A stretch of 64,000 bases of DNA, from NCBI GenBank assembly GCA_963700885.1, contig CAVOZJ010000005.1, forward strand, positions 124,001 through 188,000, written 5' to 3'. The translations under genes were made by a program, and so were the position numbers. Under the pieces are notes generated by a model, which saw only the letters and a program-made list of their open reading frames with translations, was not told the DNA's origin and searched no databases. Source of the stretch: Anderseniella sp963700885 (GTDB lineage: Bacteria > Pseudomonadota > Alphaproteobacteria > Rhizobiales > Aestuariivirgaceae). This document shows, in pieces, positions 5,962 to 14,892 of this stretch (positions are counted from its first letter, which is position 1; each line of letters begins with the position of its first letter).

Positions 5962-8721
5962 ATGAGCAATCACAGGCGACGAATCATGATTACGGTCGCC
6001 TTGGCGGCAGGCGTGTACGCCATTGCCCCTGCGGGCAGCGCTCATGCCCAGGACAACACGGTGTTGCTGCCCGGGGACGCGGTTGTCACGGGTTTTTCGG
6101 GCGTTGCCCCGCCTACTCCCACCGCTACGTCACTGGCGATTGACCTGCAGGGCCCGTCTGCCCAGATCCTGTCACTGGCGGCCATGCCGGGGCCACCTGA
6201 CGGCATGATGGTGGGTGCACCCGCCACGCGGCGCATTACCGCTGCCGAGGTCGGTCAGGTGTTTGCCATTGCTCTCGACGATACCGGAGAAGGTGCGCAA
6301 CCCAGCATCTATCTCGGCGCAACATCGATGTTCGGGCTTCATATCGTTGAAGGCAACGGCACGGAGCGGCTTGAAAACGGCGAGGACGGAGCCAGGTTCA
6401 TGGATGGCCAGTTCGGTCCCGGCGGCTCCGCCGGTTCGATCTGGCGCATCGATGGCGCGACCGGCGAGATCGTCGAGTTCACCAGCCTGCCGGACAATTC
6501 CGGTCCCGGTGTGGGCGACATTGTTTTCGATGCCGAGACCCGGCAGTTCTTTGTCAGCGATCTCGATACGGGGCTGATCCACCGCATTGCCGAGGACGGT
6601 GCCCTGATCGACACGTTCGACCACGGCGTCCAGGGCCGCAGTTCTGCCGGTCTGGAAGAAATTGCCGATGATGACAGCCGCCTTGACATCACCGATCCGT
6701 CTTTCGACGCCGTTGATCCGGAAACCTGGGGCTACACCCAGGCCGAGCGGCTTGTATTCGGGCTGGCAGTCAATGATGGCCGGCTCTATTACTCAACAGC
6801 AGGCACACCCCAGGTCTGGTCGGTCGGACTGGCTGACGATGGCAGCTTTGCAGACGATCCAAGGCTGGAATTCGACGTGGAAGGACTGCCGGGCGACGGC
6901 CCGATAACCGACATGCTGTTCGACAGGCTGGACAGGATCTATCTCTCCCAGCGAGGCACCCAGAAAGCGAGTTTCAACTTCGCAGAGTTCGCTGAGCCCG
7001 GCCAGGCAACGGTGCTGCGTTACAGGCCGTCGGATACGGGCGACAACACCTGGGAACCGGATCCGGAGGCCTATGCCATCGGCATGCCGCCTGAGCACGA
7101 TGCAGCCAACGGCGGAATCGCACTTGGTTATGCCTTTGACGAATATGGCATGGCCCAGTCCGGAAAGTGCGGCGAAACCCTGTGGTCCACCGGCGGCAGG
7201 CTGGTATCGAGCGATGGATTGCCTGAGACACCGGCTGACGTGCATGGCCTGCAGGGCAATGCCATCTCGCTGGTGCGGCCGGAAAATGAACCGCCGCAGG
7301 CCGCCTACTTCATCGACTATGACGGCCTGGTGGGCGACGCCAACAAGGCCGGCCAGATGGGCGACGTCGAGATATTCCAGCCCTGTTCGACACGCGCCGG
7401 CTTTATTGTCCCGCCGGAAACCTATTACCCGCCCGGCTTTGTTCCCCCGGGTGAGGAAGTGCCGCCCGGCTGGCCACCGGAGTTCCCTCCGCCGGGAATA
7501 CCGTTCAATACCAACCTTGAACTGACCAAGCGCGCTGCGCCGCGCGACTGCTTCCGTTTCTTCGGCGGCTGGTCTTGCCAGTTCACCGTGCGCGTGCGCA
7601 ACACCGGGCCAGACCGGTATTTCGGTTCCATACTGGTACACGATACCTTGCCTGCGGCCCCTGGCGGCGCATTCTTCGGTGTCGGTCCTGTCCCGCCATG
7701 GGCATGCTGGTCGACGGGACCTGCGCAGATCCGCTGCTGGCGTCCGAATGTCCTGCTGGATCCGGGCCAGAGCGTCCTGCTTGGGGTCAATGTGTGGCTG
7801 CCGGACTCGTACGGCAGATGCCGGCTGCGCAACATTGCCGAAATCGAATGGGCTCCCGGCGGTACGCAGTGGAACACCGATCCTGATGATGATCGAGACG
7901 GTGCATCAGCGCGTATTCCAAGTCCCAGATGCCTGCCGGTGCATCGCCCGGCCGGCTCGGTCGTCCACCGGCCAATCGGGTCTGATGTGCATCGTCCAGC
8001 CGGCTCAGACGTTCACCGGCCAGTCGGGTCTGATGTGCATCGACCGGCAGGCTCGATCGTCCACCGGCCAGCCGGATCTGATGTGCATCTCCCGGTAGGC
8101 TCGATCATCCACCGGCCGCCCGGATCTGTCGTCCACCGGCCGAGGGGTTCGATAGTCCACCGGCCACCCGGATCTGTCGTGCACCGGCCAAGGGGTTCGA
8201 TAGTCCACCGGCCACCCGGATCTGTCGTGCACCGGCCAAGGGGTTCGATAGTCCACCGGCCACCCGGATCTGTCGTGCACCGGCCAAGGGGTTCGATAGT
8301 CCACCGGCTACCCGGATCTGTGGTACACCGGCCGAGGGGTTCGGAAGTGCACCGGCCGAGGGGCTCTACAGTCCACCGCCCACGCGGGTCTGTCGTACAC
8401 CGGCCGGAGGGTTCGAACGTGCACCGGCCCAGAGGCTCGACGGTCCACCGCCCACGCGGATCTGTCGTACACCGGCCAGAGGGTTCGAACGTGCACCGGC
8501 CGAGGGGCTCTACAGTCCACCGCCCACGCGGATCTGTCGTACACCGGCCGGAGGGTTCGAACGTGCACCGGCCCAAAGGTTCAACAGTCCACCGGCCACG
8601 CGGGTCTGTTTTACACCGGCCGGAGGGTTCAGTTGTACATCGCCCACGTGGATCACGCGTCCATGACGAGAAAAGATCGGCGATCCACCGTCAAAGCGGT
8701 TCGGAGATACGGAAGGACTGA
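5962..8721 (+). CDS. Exported protein with C-terminal xVHRPxGS octapeptide repeats
   Basis: A 919-residue protein of unknown function. A signal peptide ends near the AHAQ at about residues 27-30. Residues 40-500 are acidic, with propeller-like strand motifs (GSIWRIDGATGEIVEF, IYLSQRG). A Pro-rich linker (about 487-513) leads into a DUF11-like beta domain (about 515-645, with VRVRNTGPDR). Residues 659-914 are 32 tandem octapeptides xVHRPxGS, giving almost one His and one or two Arg per unit. The N-terminal part is acidic and the repeat tail strongly basic. Signal peptide and architecture suggest a periplasmic, surface or secreted protein; ligand binding by the tail is speculation. A second exported protein follows after 113 bp on the same strand. 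Confidence 0.85.
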   Translation: MSNHRRRIMITVALAAGVYAIAPAGSAHAQDNTVLLPGDAVVTGFSGVAPPTPTATSLAIDLQGPSAQILSLAAMPGPPDGMMVGAPATRRITAAEVGQVFAIALDDTGEGAQPSIYLGATSMFGLHIVEGNGTERLENGEDGARFMDGQFGPGGSAGSIWRIDGATGEIVEFTSLPDNSGPGVGDIVFDAETRQFFVSDLDTGLIHRIAEDGALIDTFDHGVQGRSSAGLEEIADDDSRLDITDPSFDAVDPETWGYTQAERLVFGLAVNDGRLYYSTAGTPQVWSVGLADDGSFADDPRLEFDVEGLPGDGPITDMLFDRLDRIYLSQRGTQKASFNFAEFAEPGQATVLRYRPSDTGDNTWEPDPEAYAIGMPPEHDAANGGIALGYAFDEYGMAQSGKCGETLWSTGGRLVSSDGLPETPADVHGLQGNAISLVRPENEPPQAAYFIDYDGLVGDANKAGQMGDVEIFQPCSTRAGFIVPPETYYPPGFVPPGEEVPPGWPPEFPPPGIPFNTNLELTKRAAPRDCFRFFGGWSCQFTVRVRNTGPDRYFGSILVHDTLPAAPGGAFFGVGPVPPWACWSTGPAQIRCWRPNVLLDPGQSVLLGVNVWLPDSYGRCRLRNIAEIEWAPGGTQWNTDPDDDRDGASARIPSPRCLPVHRPAGSVVHRPIGSDVHRPAGSDVHRPVGSDVHRPAGSIVHRPAGSDVHLPVGSIIHRPPGSVVHRPRGSIVHRPPGSVVHRPRGSIVHRPPGSVVHRPRGSIVHRPPGSVVHRPRGSIVHRLPGSVVHRPRGSEVHRPRGSTVHRPRGSVVHRPEGSNVHRPRGSTVHRPRGSVVHRPEGSNVHRPRGSTVHRPRGSVVHRPEGSNVHRPKGSTVHRPRGSVLHRPEGSVVHRPRGSRVHDEKRSAIHRQSGSEIRKD
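7936..8703 (+). repeat. Tandem 24 bp coding repeat, 32 units
   Basis: Thirty-two 24 bp units encode xVHRPxGS without any frame break. Units 1-8 are diverged. Units 9-16 (8128-8319) form four near-identical 48 bp pairs alternating RGS and PGS. Units 19-30 (8368-8655) form four 72 bp triplets alternating T/V/N in the first position and R/E/R in the sixth. Units 31-32 are decayed. The nested periods point to successive local duplications. Confidence 0.95.
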
Positions 8722-8834
8722 CAACACCCGGCGGCCTGCCTCTTGCGGTGGGCCGCTGGTCTCATTGGCTCATCCGGCTTTGCCTCCCGGCAACCGCACC
8801 TGTTCAGGACATGTAACTTTGAAGGAACTGACCA

Positions 8835-9848
8835 TTGACCCCTTCCGGCCGAATTATCGCGTTTGCCATCCTGATCTTGGCCAGCCCGGTCCTGGCAGCC
8901 AATGACACCCCGCCCAGGCTGATGACAAATCAGGACTGGATCGAGGATCTGCAGCAGACAACCGGTCTCGAGGTCCAGACCGTGGAAGACGCTTTCGATA
9001 TTGTTTTCTCCCGGTTGCCTGACACGGTGTTCGTCTTCCCGACCGAAAACTACTACTACTTCACTTTCACGGCAGGCGGCATCATCCATGCGGGCAACCT
9101 GCGCCTCGCCGCCCGGGACCGGGACAGGGGCGTACTCCATTTCGCAGTCTTTCAGCAGGCCAACCAGGCCAGCGAGGCCGGTGAAATGCTCTACCGGGAA
9201 ATGACCGCCGGGGATGGCGTCAGGGTCGAGAAGCTAAAGAACCTGACCTACCGCGTCACCTACAAGTCAAAACCGGTGGTTTTCCGTCTGAACGACGTAT
9301 CCGGCGTTCATCCACCTGAGAACATCATTGCAGCCGGAGAGAAATACCTGGGCCTGGTTGCCGATGAATCCGGACTTCGTTTCTTTTTATTCTACAACCA
9401 GACCCACAAGCTCTTCGCCTATGTGCTCGACGAAACCGCGGGTGTTCTTGACCAGTTCAACCTGCTCGAGGAAGACGGGCGCATTCTCATCGGCCAGCGC
9501 TCCGGCTTTGCCTTGTACAACCACCACTATCTGGACAGGCGCGTACTGATAGGTGTGCATGGCGCCAACACCGTGGTGAACAACTACTACGACGGTCCCG
9601 CCGACCAGTTGCCGGAAAATCACATCACCGGTGACAGCCTGCGCAGGGCAATCATTGATGCAGACCCAGGGATGAAAGGTAAACTGGATGAATACGGCTA
9701 CCTGAAGACAGGCGAGGGCCGTTACCTGATCGCACCTTATACCCAGTACGAGACAACCGGAGAGCTGGCAGGTTATGACCAGTGCGCCGATGACCCGGAC
9801 ACAGCCGCTGAAATCTACGACGCGTGTTTCACGGCCGGCGATCAATAG
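8835..9848 (+). CDS. Exported protein of unknown function
   Basis: A 337-residue protein I do not recognise. It appears to start at TTG 8835, with GAAGGA eight bases upstream. The first 21 residues form a signal peptide (hydrophobic IIAFAILILASPVLA, cleavage before ANDTPP). The mature part is Tyr/Asp-rich with beta-like segments (VFVFPTENYYYFTFTAGG, LRFFLFYNQTHKLFAYVLD) and two Cys near the C-terminus (QCADDP, DACFTAG) that could form a disulphide. It follows the octapeptide-repeat gene by 113 bp on the same strand, so the two may be co-expressed and act together outside the cytoplasm. Confidence 0.75.
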   Translation: MTPSGRIIAFAILILASPVLAANDTPPRLMTNQDWIEDLQQTTGLEVQTVEDAFDIVFSRLPDTVFVFPTENYYYFTFTAGGIIHAGNLRLAARDRDRGVLHFAVFQQANQASEAGEMLYREMTAGDGVRVEKLKNLTYRVTYKSKPVVFRLNDVSGVHPPENIIAAGEKYLGLVADESGLRFFLFYNQTHKLFAYVLDETAGVLDQFNLLEEDGRILIGQRSGFALYNHHYLDRRVLIGVHGANTVVNNYYDGPADQLPENHITGDSLRRAIIDADPGMKGKLDEYGYLKTGEGRYLIAPYTQYETTGELAGYDQCADDPDTAAEIYDACFTAGDQ

Positions 9849-9980
9849 TGCTGGTGAAACAACACCTGGGCAGATGCCTGATCACGATGTGGAAATTTGA
9901 CTTGCATGACCGGGCATACCTTCTACTCTGGATGTACTGCCCGTGGAATTGAGTATGACCGGGCGATTAGGGAGAGAAAA

Positions 9981-11096
9981 ATGACTGATATTTCAAAGGC
10001 GGGGTCTACCGTGGCCTCACGCCGTAAATTTCTGACAGGAGCCGGAGTTGCCACCGTAGCAGGCCTCGCAGCACCAAGCATTGCCCGCGCAGAACCAAAG
10101 GTAATCAAGATGCAGGCTGCCTGGGGCGGTGGTATTTTCCTTGAAAATGCCCAGTCCTATGTCAACCGTGTCAACTCCATGGCCGAGAAGGAACTGAAGA
10201 TAGACCTGCTGCCGGTAGACTCGGTGGTCAAGACCAGCCAGATGCAGGACGCGGTTCACCGCGGCGTGCTCGACGCTGCTCACTATGTGCCCGCTTACTG
10301 GTACTCCAAGTCCAAGACCGCTTCACTGTTCGGAACCGGCCCTTGTTTTGGCTGGTCCAGCAACGAGGTGCTTGGCTGGATCTATTATGGTGGCGGCCAG
10401 GAACTGTTTGATGAACTGATGGGCACGCTTGGCCTCAATGTCGTGTCGTTCTTCAACTCGCCCATGCCGGCGCAGCCGCTGGGCTGGTTCAAGGAGGAAA
10501 TCAAGGACGCTTCGCAGATGAAGGGTCTGAAGTATCGCACGGTTGGCCTTGCTGCCGACGTTCTGCTCGAAATGGGCATGTCGGTTGTGCAGCTGCCCGG
10601 CGGTGAAATCCAGCCTGCCATGAAGTCCGGCCTTATTGACGCAGCCGAGTTCAACAACCCGACTTCGGACCGGGACTTCGGCATGCAGGATGTGTCCAAG
10701 TTCTATCACCTGGCCAGCTTCCACCAGAGCCAGGAATTCTTCGAAGTGACCTTCAACAAGCAGATGTATGAAGCACTTCCTCCGCATCTTCAGGCAGTTC
10801 TGAAATATGCATCGGAAGCCGAAAGTTCCAACTTCTACTGGAACAACACCAAGCGTTATGCAGATGACCTGGTCAAGCTGCGCGATGAGCAGGGCGTAAA
10901 TGTTTTCCGTACACCGGACTCGGTGATGGCGGACCAGCTTGTTGCATGGGATGTCGTGGTCGACCGCATTTCCAAGGAAGATCCGTTCTTCGCCAAGGTC
11001 ATTGACTCACAGAAGGCATACTCCAAGAACGTGATGCATTACCTGAACCTGAACCAGCCTGACTACCAGCTGGCATACAAACACTACTTTGGTTAG
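9981..11096 (+). CDS. TRAP transporter substrate-binding protein (TRAP 1, TakP-like)
   Basis: Periplasmic solute receptor of a tripartite ATP-independent transporter. A twin-arginine signal (SRRKFLTGAGVATVAG, then an AIARA-type end) indicates Tat export, common in the TakP-like branch that binds 2-oxo acids and related carboxylates. The conserved segment LKYRTVGLAAD carries the Arg that normally salt-bridges a substrate carboxylate, and PGGEIQPAMKSGLIDAAEF is typical of the family. I start at ATG 9981, preceded by GGAGAG; the frame is open back to 9897. The small and large permease genes follow. The ligand is unknown, but the neighbouring amidase and 2-hydroxyacid dehydrogenase point to an organic acid or amide. 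Confidence 0.9.
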   Translation: MTDISKAGSTVASRRKFLTGAGVATVAGLAAPSIARAEPKVIKMQAAWGGGIFLENAQSYVNRVNSMAEKELKIDLLPVDSVVKTSQMQDAVHRGVLDAAHYVPAYWYSKSKTASLFGTGPCFGWSSNEVLGWIYYGGGQELFDELMGTLGLNVVSFFNSPMPAQPLGWFKEEIKDASQMKGLKYRTVGLAADVLLEMGMSVVQLPGGEIQPAMKSGLIDAAEFNNPTSDRDFGMQDVSKFYHLASFHQSQEFFEVTFNKQMYEALPPHLQAVLKYASEAESSNFYWNNTKRYADDLVKLRDEQGVNVFRTPDSVMADQLVAWDVVVDRISKEDPFFAKVIDSQKAYSKNVMHYLNLNQPDYQLAYKHYFG

Positions 11097-11105
11097 CTGA
11101 CAACT

Positions 11106-11132
11106 GCCCCGCATCCGGAACCGGGTGCGGGC
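11106..11132 (+). other. Stem-loop after TRAP 1 binding-protein gene
   Basis: A GC-rich hairpin of 12 bp with one bulged base begins 9 bases after the stop codon. No T run follows. It may stabilise the upstream mRNA or partly terminate transcription before the permease genes. Confidence 0.6.
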
Positions 11133-11153
11133 AATTGAATCAGGCGACATCTG

Positions 11154-11185
11154 CGGAGAGCTGTGCTACACGCTACAGCTCTCCG
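11154..11185 (+). other. Second stem-loop before TRAP 1 permease genes
   Basis: A perfect 11 bp stem (CGGAGAGCTGT with ACAGCTCTCCG) surrounds a 10-base loop and is followed by ATTTGCAAATTTGC. With the preceding hairpin it fills the 219 bp gap between binding protein and small permease. Confidence 0.6.
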
Positions 11186-11315
11186 ATTTGCAAATTTGCA
11201 CATGGCATCTCCCGGAAAATTTTGGGTACCGGATCATGTGAACAACTCGGCAATATCGGTAGGGAGCGCGGTTTTGATGCAGTCAGAACCTGTTACGCTA
11301 TAGGGAGGCGAACCT

Positions 11316-11891
11316 GTGATTTCACTCATTCACACCATTGAAAGCCTTAGCATCTGGGTAGGGCGCGCCTTTGGCTGGTGTATCCTGATCCTTACATTTT
11401 CAGTGTCTTACGAGGTGTTCGTGCGCTACGTACTGAACTCGCCGACAGTCTGGGCGTTTGACATGATGGTGCAGATGTACGGAGCCCTGTTCCTGATGTC
11501 AGGGCCGTACGCGCTCGCCCAGGACACACACGTGCGTGGCGACGTCGTGTACCGCCTGTTGCCGGTGAAGACCCAGGCAACCATGGATTTCATACTTTAC
11601 GTATTGTTCTTCTTTCCGGGCATGCTGGCCCTGTTCTGGTTTGGCGCCGAGATCGCCAGGGACAGCTGGCGCTACCTGGAGGTCAGCTGGAATTCGCCTG
11701 CCCGCATTCAGATCTATTTCTTCAAGACGCTGATCCCGCTGGCTGGCGCCTTGATGATCATTCAGGGCATCGCCGAGATACTGCGCTGCTGGAAGGCCAT
11801 GCGTGAAGGCGTCTGGCTGGAACGGCTTGAGGACGTCCGCGAAACCGAAGATCTGCTGGCAGCGCCTGATCCGGTTGCTGACAAATCCTGA
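11316..11891 (+). CDS. TRAP small permease (DctQ type, TRAP 1)
   Basis: A 191-residue inner-membrane subunit with four hydrophobic segments (roughly residues 15-35, 50-70, 88-108 and 135-155). The motif FEVFVRYVLNSPTVW-like (here YEVFVRYVLNSPTVWAFD) is the signature of DctQ subunits. It starts at GTG 11316, preceded by GGGAGGC. It pairs with the large permease 43 bp downstream; the pair carries out sodium-coupled uptake of the ligand delivered by the binding protein. The C-terminal 30 residues are charged and cytoplasmic. Confidence 0.9.
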   Translation: MISLIHTIESLSIWVGRAFGWCILILTFSVSYEVFVRYVLNSPTVWAFDMMVQMYGALFLMSGPYALAQDTHVRGDVVYRLLPVKTQATMDFILYVLFFFPGMLALFWFGAEIARDSWRYLEVSWNSPARIQIYFFKTLIPLAGALMIIQGIAEILRCWKAMREGVWLERLEDVRETEDLLAAPDPVADKS

Positions 11892-11934
11892 TGATCCATT
11901 TACTCGCGCTGTTGCCGCTGGAGTTCAATGAAAA

Positions 11935-13302
11935 ATGACAAATCCCGAAGTCGCCATCCTCATGCTGTCCCTGTTCATCGTCCTGGTGCTTCTGGGATTT
12001 CCGATCGCCTTCACCCTGCTGGCAATGGGTGTCGGGTTCGGCTATTTCGCCTACTACAAGGCTGAAACAATCACCAGCTTCGGAGATTTGTTCCAGAACC
12101 AGATATTCTATCTGCTGAACCAGAACACCTATTCGGTGATGGAAAACGACACGCTGGTAGCAGTCCCGCTGTTCCTGTTCATGGGCTATGTGGTTGAACG
12201 CGCCAACATCGTCAACAAGCTGTTTTTCTCACTGCAGCTGGCCGCCAGAAACCTGCCCGGTTCCATGGCCATCGCCGCCCTGCTTACCTGTGCCGTGTTT
12301 TCGACCGCCACCGGCATTGTCGGCGCGGTTGTCACCCTGATGGGCCTGCTGGCGTTTCCGGCCATGGCAAACGCCAACTACAACAAGGAGTTTGCATCAG
12401 GCGTTATCTGCGCCGGCGGCACACTGGGTATTCTGATCCCACCGTCAATCATGCTGATCGTCTATGCCGCGATTGCCGAACTGTCACCGCTTCGCCTTTA
12501 TGCAGCCGCGGTATTTCCCGGCCTGTTGCTGGCCGGTTTTTATATTCTGTATGTGATCGTCCGGGTCACCATCAACCCCAAGATCGCCCCCAAACCAAGT
12601 CAGGTAGGTATCCCGCCTGTCCGTGAAATATACTGGAACCTGCTGGTTTCATTCGTCCCGTTGACGGTGCTGATAGCGCTTGTGCTGGGCTCCATTCTGG
12701 GGGGTCTGGCGACGCCGGCAGAAGCAGCTGCCATGGGCTCGATGGGTGGCCTGGTGCTCGCCCTGATCTACGGTGCACTGAGCTGGAACATGCTCAAGCA
12801 GTCGGTCTATCTGACCGCCAAGGCAACGGCAATGGTGTGCTGGCTGTTCGTGGGCTCATGGACGTTTGCATCTGTCTTTTCCTACCTGGGCGGCCATGAC
12901 CTCATTGCCGACTGGGTCGCCTCGTTCAACCTGGCGCCGTGGCAGTTCCTGGTCATGGCGCAGGCCATTATTTTCGTTCTCGGCTGGCCGCTGGAGTGGT
13001 CCGAAATCGTAATTATCTTCGTACCGATCTTCCTGCCCCTGCTCGACCAGTTCGGGGTCAATCCATACTTTTTTGCCATGCTGGTCGCCCTGAACCTGCA
13101 AACCTCGTTCCTCACCCCGCCCATGGCCATGTCAGCCTATTATCTGAAAGGGGTACTCAAGGGCCAGATCGAGCTGATGCAGATTTTCCGTGGCATCATT
13201 CCCTATCTCGGCATCGTGATTTTCACCATGGTGTTGATGTACCAGTTTCCCCAGATCGCCTTGTGGTTCCCTGATTACCTGTTTGGCACCTACTACAAAT
13301 AA
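11935..13302 (+). CDS. TRAP large permease (DctM type, TRAP 1)
   Basis: A 455-residue membrane protein with about a dozen transmembrane stretches, the transport subunit of the DctM family. Family hallmarks include VPLFLFMGYVVERA, the CAGGTLGILIPPSIMLIVY re-entrant motif and TPAEAAAMGS near the second repeat. ATG 11935 lies 43 bp after the DctQ stop. An extra loop near residue 45 (FQNQIFYLLNQNTYSVMEND) is common in the TakM-like branch. The amidase gene begins 32 bp downstream, suggesting one operon. Confidence 0.92.
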   Translation: MTNPEVAILMLSLFIVLVLLGFPIAFTLLAMGVGFGYFAYYKAETITSFGDLFQNQIFYLLNQNTYSVMENDTLVAVPLFLFMGYVVERANIVNKLFFSLQLAARNLPGSMAIAALLTCAVFSTATGIVGAVVTLMGLLAFPAMANANYNKEFASGVICAGGTLGILIPPSIMLIVYAAIAELSPLRLYAAAVFPGLLLAGFYILYVIVRVTINPKIAPKPSQVGIPPVREIYWNLLVSFVPLTVLIALVLGSILGGLATPAEAAAMGSMGGLVLALIYGALSWNMLKQSVYLTAKATAMVCWLFVGSWTFASVFSYLGGHDLIADWVASFNLAPWQFLVMAQAIIFVLGWPLEWSEIVIIFVPIFLPLLDQFGVNPYFFAMLVALNLQTSFLTPPMAMSAYYLKGVLKGQIELMQIFRGIIPYLGIVIFTMVLMYQFPQIALWFPDYLFGTYYK

Positions 13303-13334
13303 CCACTCTAGACCGCAGGACCATCGAGCCAGCA

Positions 13335-14663
13335 ATGCTATGCCAGCTGACAGCCAGTGAAGCCATCCGGCAGATTGCCGAAGGCCTGATCACCTCGGAG
13401 CAACTGGTCAAGGCCTGCCTGGAGCGGATTGCCGATACCGATCAATCCATTGGTGCGTGGGTGCACCTTGATGCCGTAAGCGCACTTGCGCAGGCCCGGG
13501 AGCTTGATGTTCTGCGCCGCAAGGGCCGCACACTGGGTTCATTGCACGGTGTACCTGTAGGGCTGAAGGACATCTTCGACGTCAGGGGGCTTCCGACTGA
13601 ATGCGGCAGCCCGGCGCGCAAGGGCGCAATTGCCGAAATCGATTGTCAGGTAACCGCCAGGCTCAGGCAGGCAGGCGCGGTCATAATGGGCAAGACGGTG
13701 ACCACGGAGTTTGCCTTCCTCAACCCTGCCGATACCTGCAATCCGCATGCCCTGGCCCATACACCTGGCGGATCGTCCAGTGGATCAGCCGCCGCCGTTG
13801 CGGCAGGCCATGTACCGCTTGCCGTCGGCAGCCAGACCAATGGCTCGACGATCCGGCCTGCATCGTTTTGCGGGATATTCGGCTACAAACCGACCCGCGG
13901 CATGATCTCCCGCACAGGTGTGCTGCAAACCTCCGTGACGCTTGACCAGGTGGGCGTATTTGGCAGGTCACTCGAGGATGTCTCGCTGCTGGCCGATGCG
14001 CTGTCAGGCTATGATCCGCGCGACCCGGCAAGTCTTCCCCGCGCGTCGCCAAGCGCAACAGCGGGCCTGCGCCGCCAGCCGCCGATCGAACCTGCCCTTG
14101 CTTGGCTTGACATGCCGTTCAATGATCGGCTGTCGAACGATGCCCGCGACGGGATCGAGGAAATCCTGACCACACTGGGTACGCAGGTAGAGCGCATCGC
14201 AGCGCCGAAATCCGTCAATGCCCTGGTGGAGCATCAAAAAATTGTCCATGAATATGAAATCGCCAGACATCTTGCCGGTGACTTCGAACACCATTGGGAT
14301 GTCATCAGCGAGATTCTGAAACCCGTGGTGGAACGTGGCCGGTCATATTCAGACAGACAATACGCGCAGGCGCTGTCCATGGTGGCCGGCGCGGAGAATT
14401 TCTTCGAGGAATTCTTCCATGATTATGATGCCATAATCGCGCCGTCTGCGGCCGGTGAGGCGCCTTTGAAGACCGATGGCACAGGAGACCCGATCTTCTG
14501 CACAGTCTGGACGACGGCTGGCCTGCCGAGTGTCAGCCTGCCGTTGCTTTCCGGATCTGCCGGTTTGCCGATTGGCGTACAACTGATAGGATCGCGCGAA
14601 CAGGATGATCGTTTGATGACGACTGCACAGTGGCTGCTGGGTTCATTGACTGACGGTAAATAG
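13335..14663 (+). CDS. Amidase signature family hydrolase
   Basis: A 442-residue cytoplasmic amidase related to GatA. The Ser-cisSer-Lys triad is visible: Lys78 in VGLKDIF, the cis-Ser in GGSSSGSAAA (147-151) and the nucleophile Ser171 in GSQTNGSTIRPAS. The family hydrolyses amides to acids and ammonia. It is not likely to be the tRNA amidotransferase GatA because gatB/gatC are absent nearby and the length is somewhat short. Its place 32 bp after TRAP 1 suggests it processes an amide, or a product of one, taken up by that transporter. The exact substrate is unknown. Confidence 0.88.
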   Translation: MLCQLTASEAIRQIAEGLITSEQLVKACLERIADTDQSIGAWVHLDAVSALAQARELDVLRRKGRTLGSLHGVPVGLKDIFDVRGLPTECGSPARKGAIAEIDCQVTARLRQAGAVIMGKTVTTEFAFLNPADTCNPHALAHTPGGSSSGSAAAVAAGHVPLAVGSQTNGSTIRPASFCGIFGYKPTRGMISRTGVLQTSVTLDQVGVFGRSLEDVSLLADALSGYDPRDPASLPRASPSATAGLRRQPPIEPALAWLDMPFNDRLSNDARDGIEEILTTLGTQVERIAAPKSVNALVEHQKIVHEYEIARHLAGDFEHHWDVISEILKPVVERGRSYSDRQYAQALSMVAGAENFFEEFFHDYDAIIAPSAAGEAPLKTDGTGDPIFCTVWTTAGLPSVSLPLLSGSAGLPIGVQLIGSREQDDRLMTTAQWLLGSLTDGK

Positions 14664-14687
14664 GCTGCAACTAGGGAAGACAAAACG

Positions 14688-14885
14688 ATGGACATGAAAC
14701 TGGTCAGAAAAATCACCGGCCTTATTGGATTGGGCCTGTTGTTCACATTCATCATTGGACTGGCGCGCAGCATTTCCACCGGGTTTGCCGGATTTTGGGG
14801 CGGCCTGCCGTTCTGGGTGATCGCCATCAGCGTACTTTCGATGGTTGCGTACGATTATTGGGACGAATGCATTCGCAAGCACTGA
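14688..14885 (+). CDS. Small two-TM membrane protein
   Basis: A 65-residue protein with two predicted transmembrane helices, roughly residues 11-28 (ITGLIGLGLLFTFIIGLA) and 36-54 (FWGGLPFWVIAISVLSMV), and a charged C-terminus. A GGGAAG sequence lies about 10 bases before ATG 14688. It is packed between the amidase (24 bp upstream) and the dehydrogenase (7 bp downstream), which supports its being real. Function unknown. Confidence 0.65.
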   Translation: MDMKLVRKITGLIGLGLLFTFIIGLARSISTGFAGFWGGLPFWVIAISVLSMVAYDYWDECIRKH

Positions 14886-14892
14886 GAAAAGC

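Noticed and set aside
8013..8576. Long minus-strand frame (187 residues, GRCT/TDPxGRW repeats) antisense to the VHRP repeats
   Set aside because: It exists only because a 24 bp tandem repeat keeps every frame open; there is no start context and the plus strand frame has signal peptide and domains.
7936..8703. CRISPR-like periodicity
   Set aside because: Units are contiguous, without unique spacers, and code in frame for xVHRPxGS.
11135..11341. Plus-strand frame between TRAP 1 binding protein and small permease
   Set aside because: It runs through the stem-loop region and the start of the permease in another frame, with no similarity or ribosome site.
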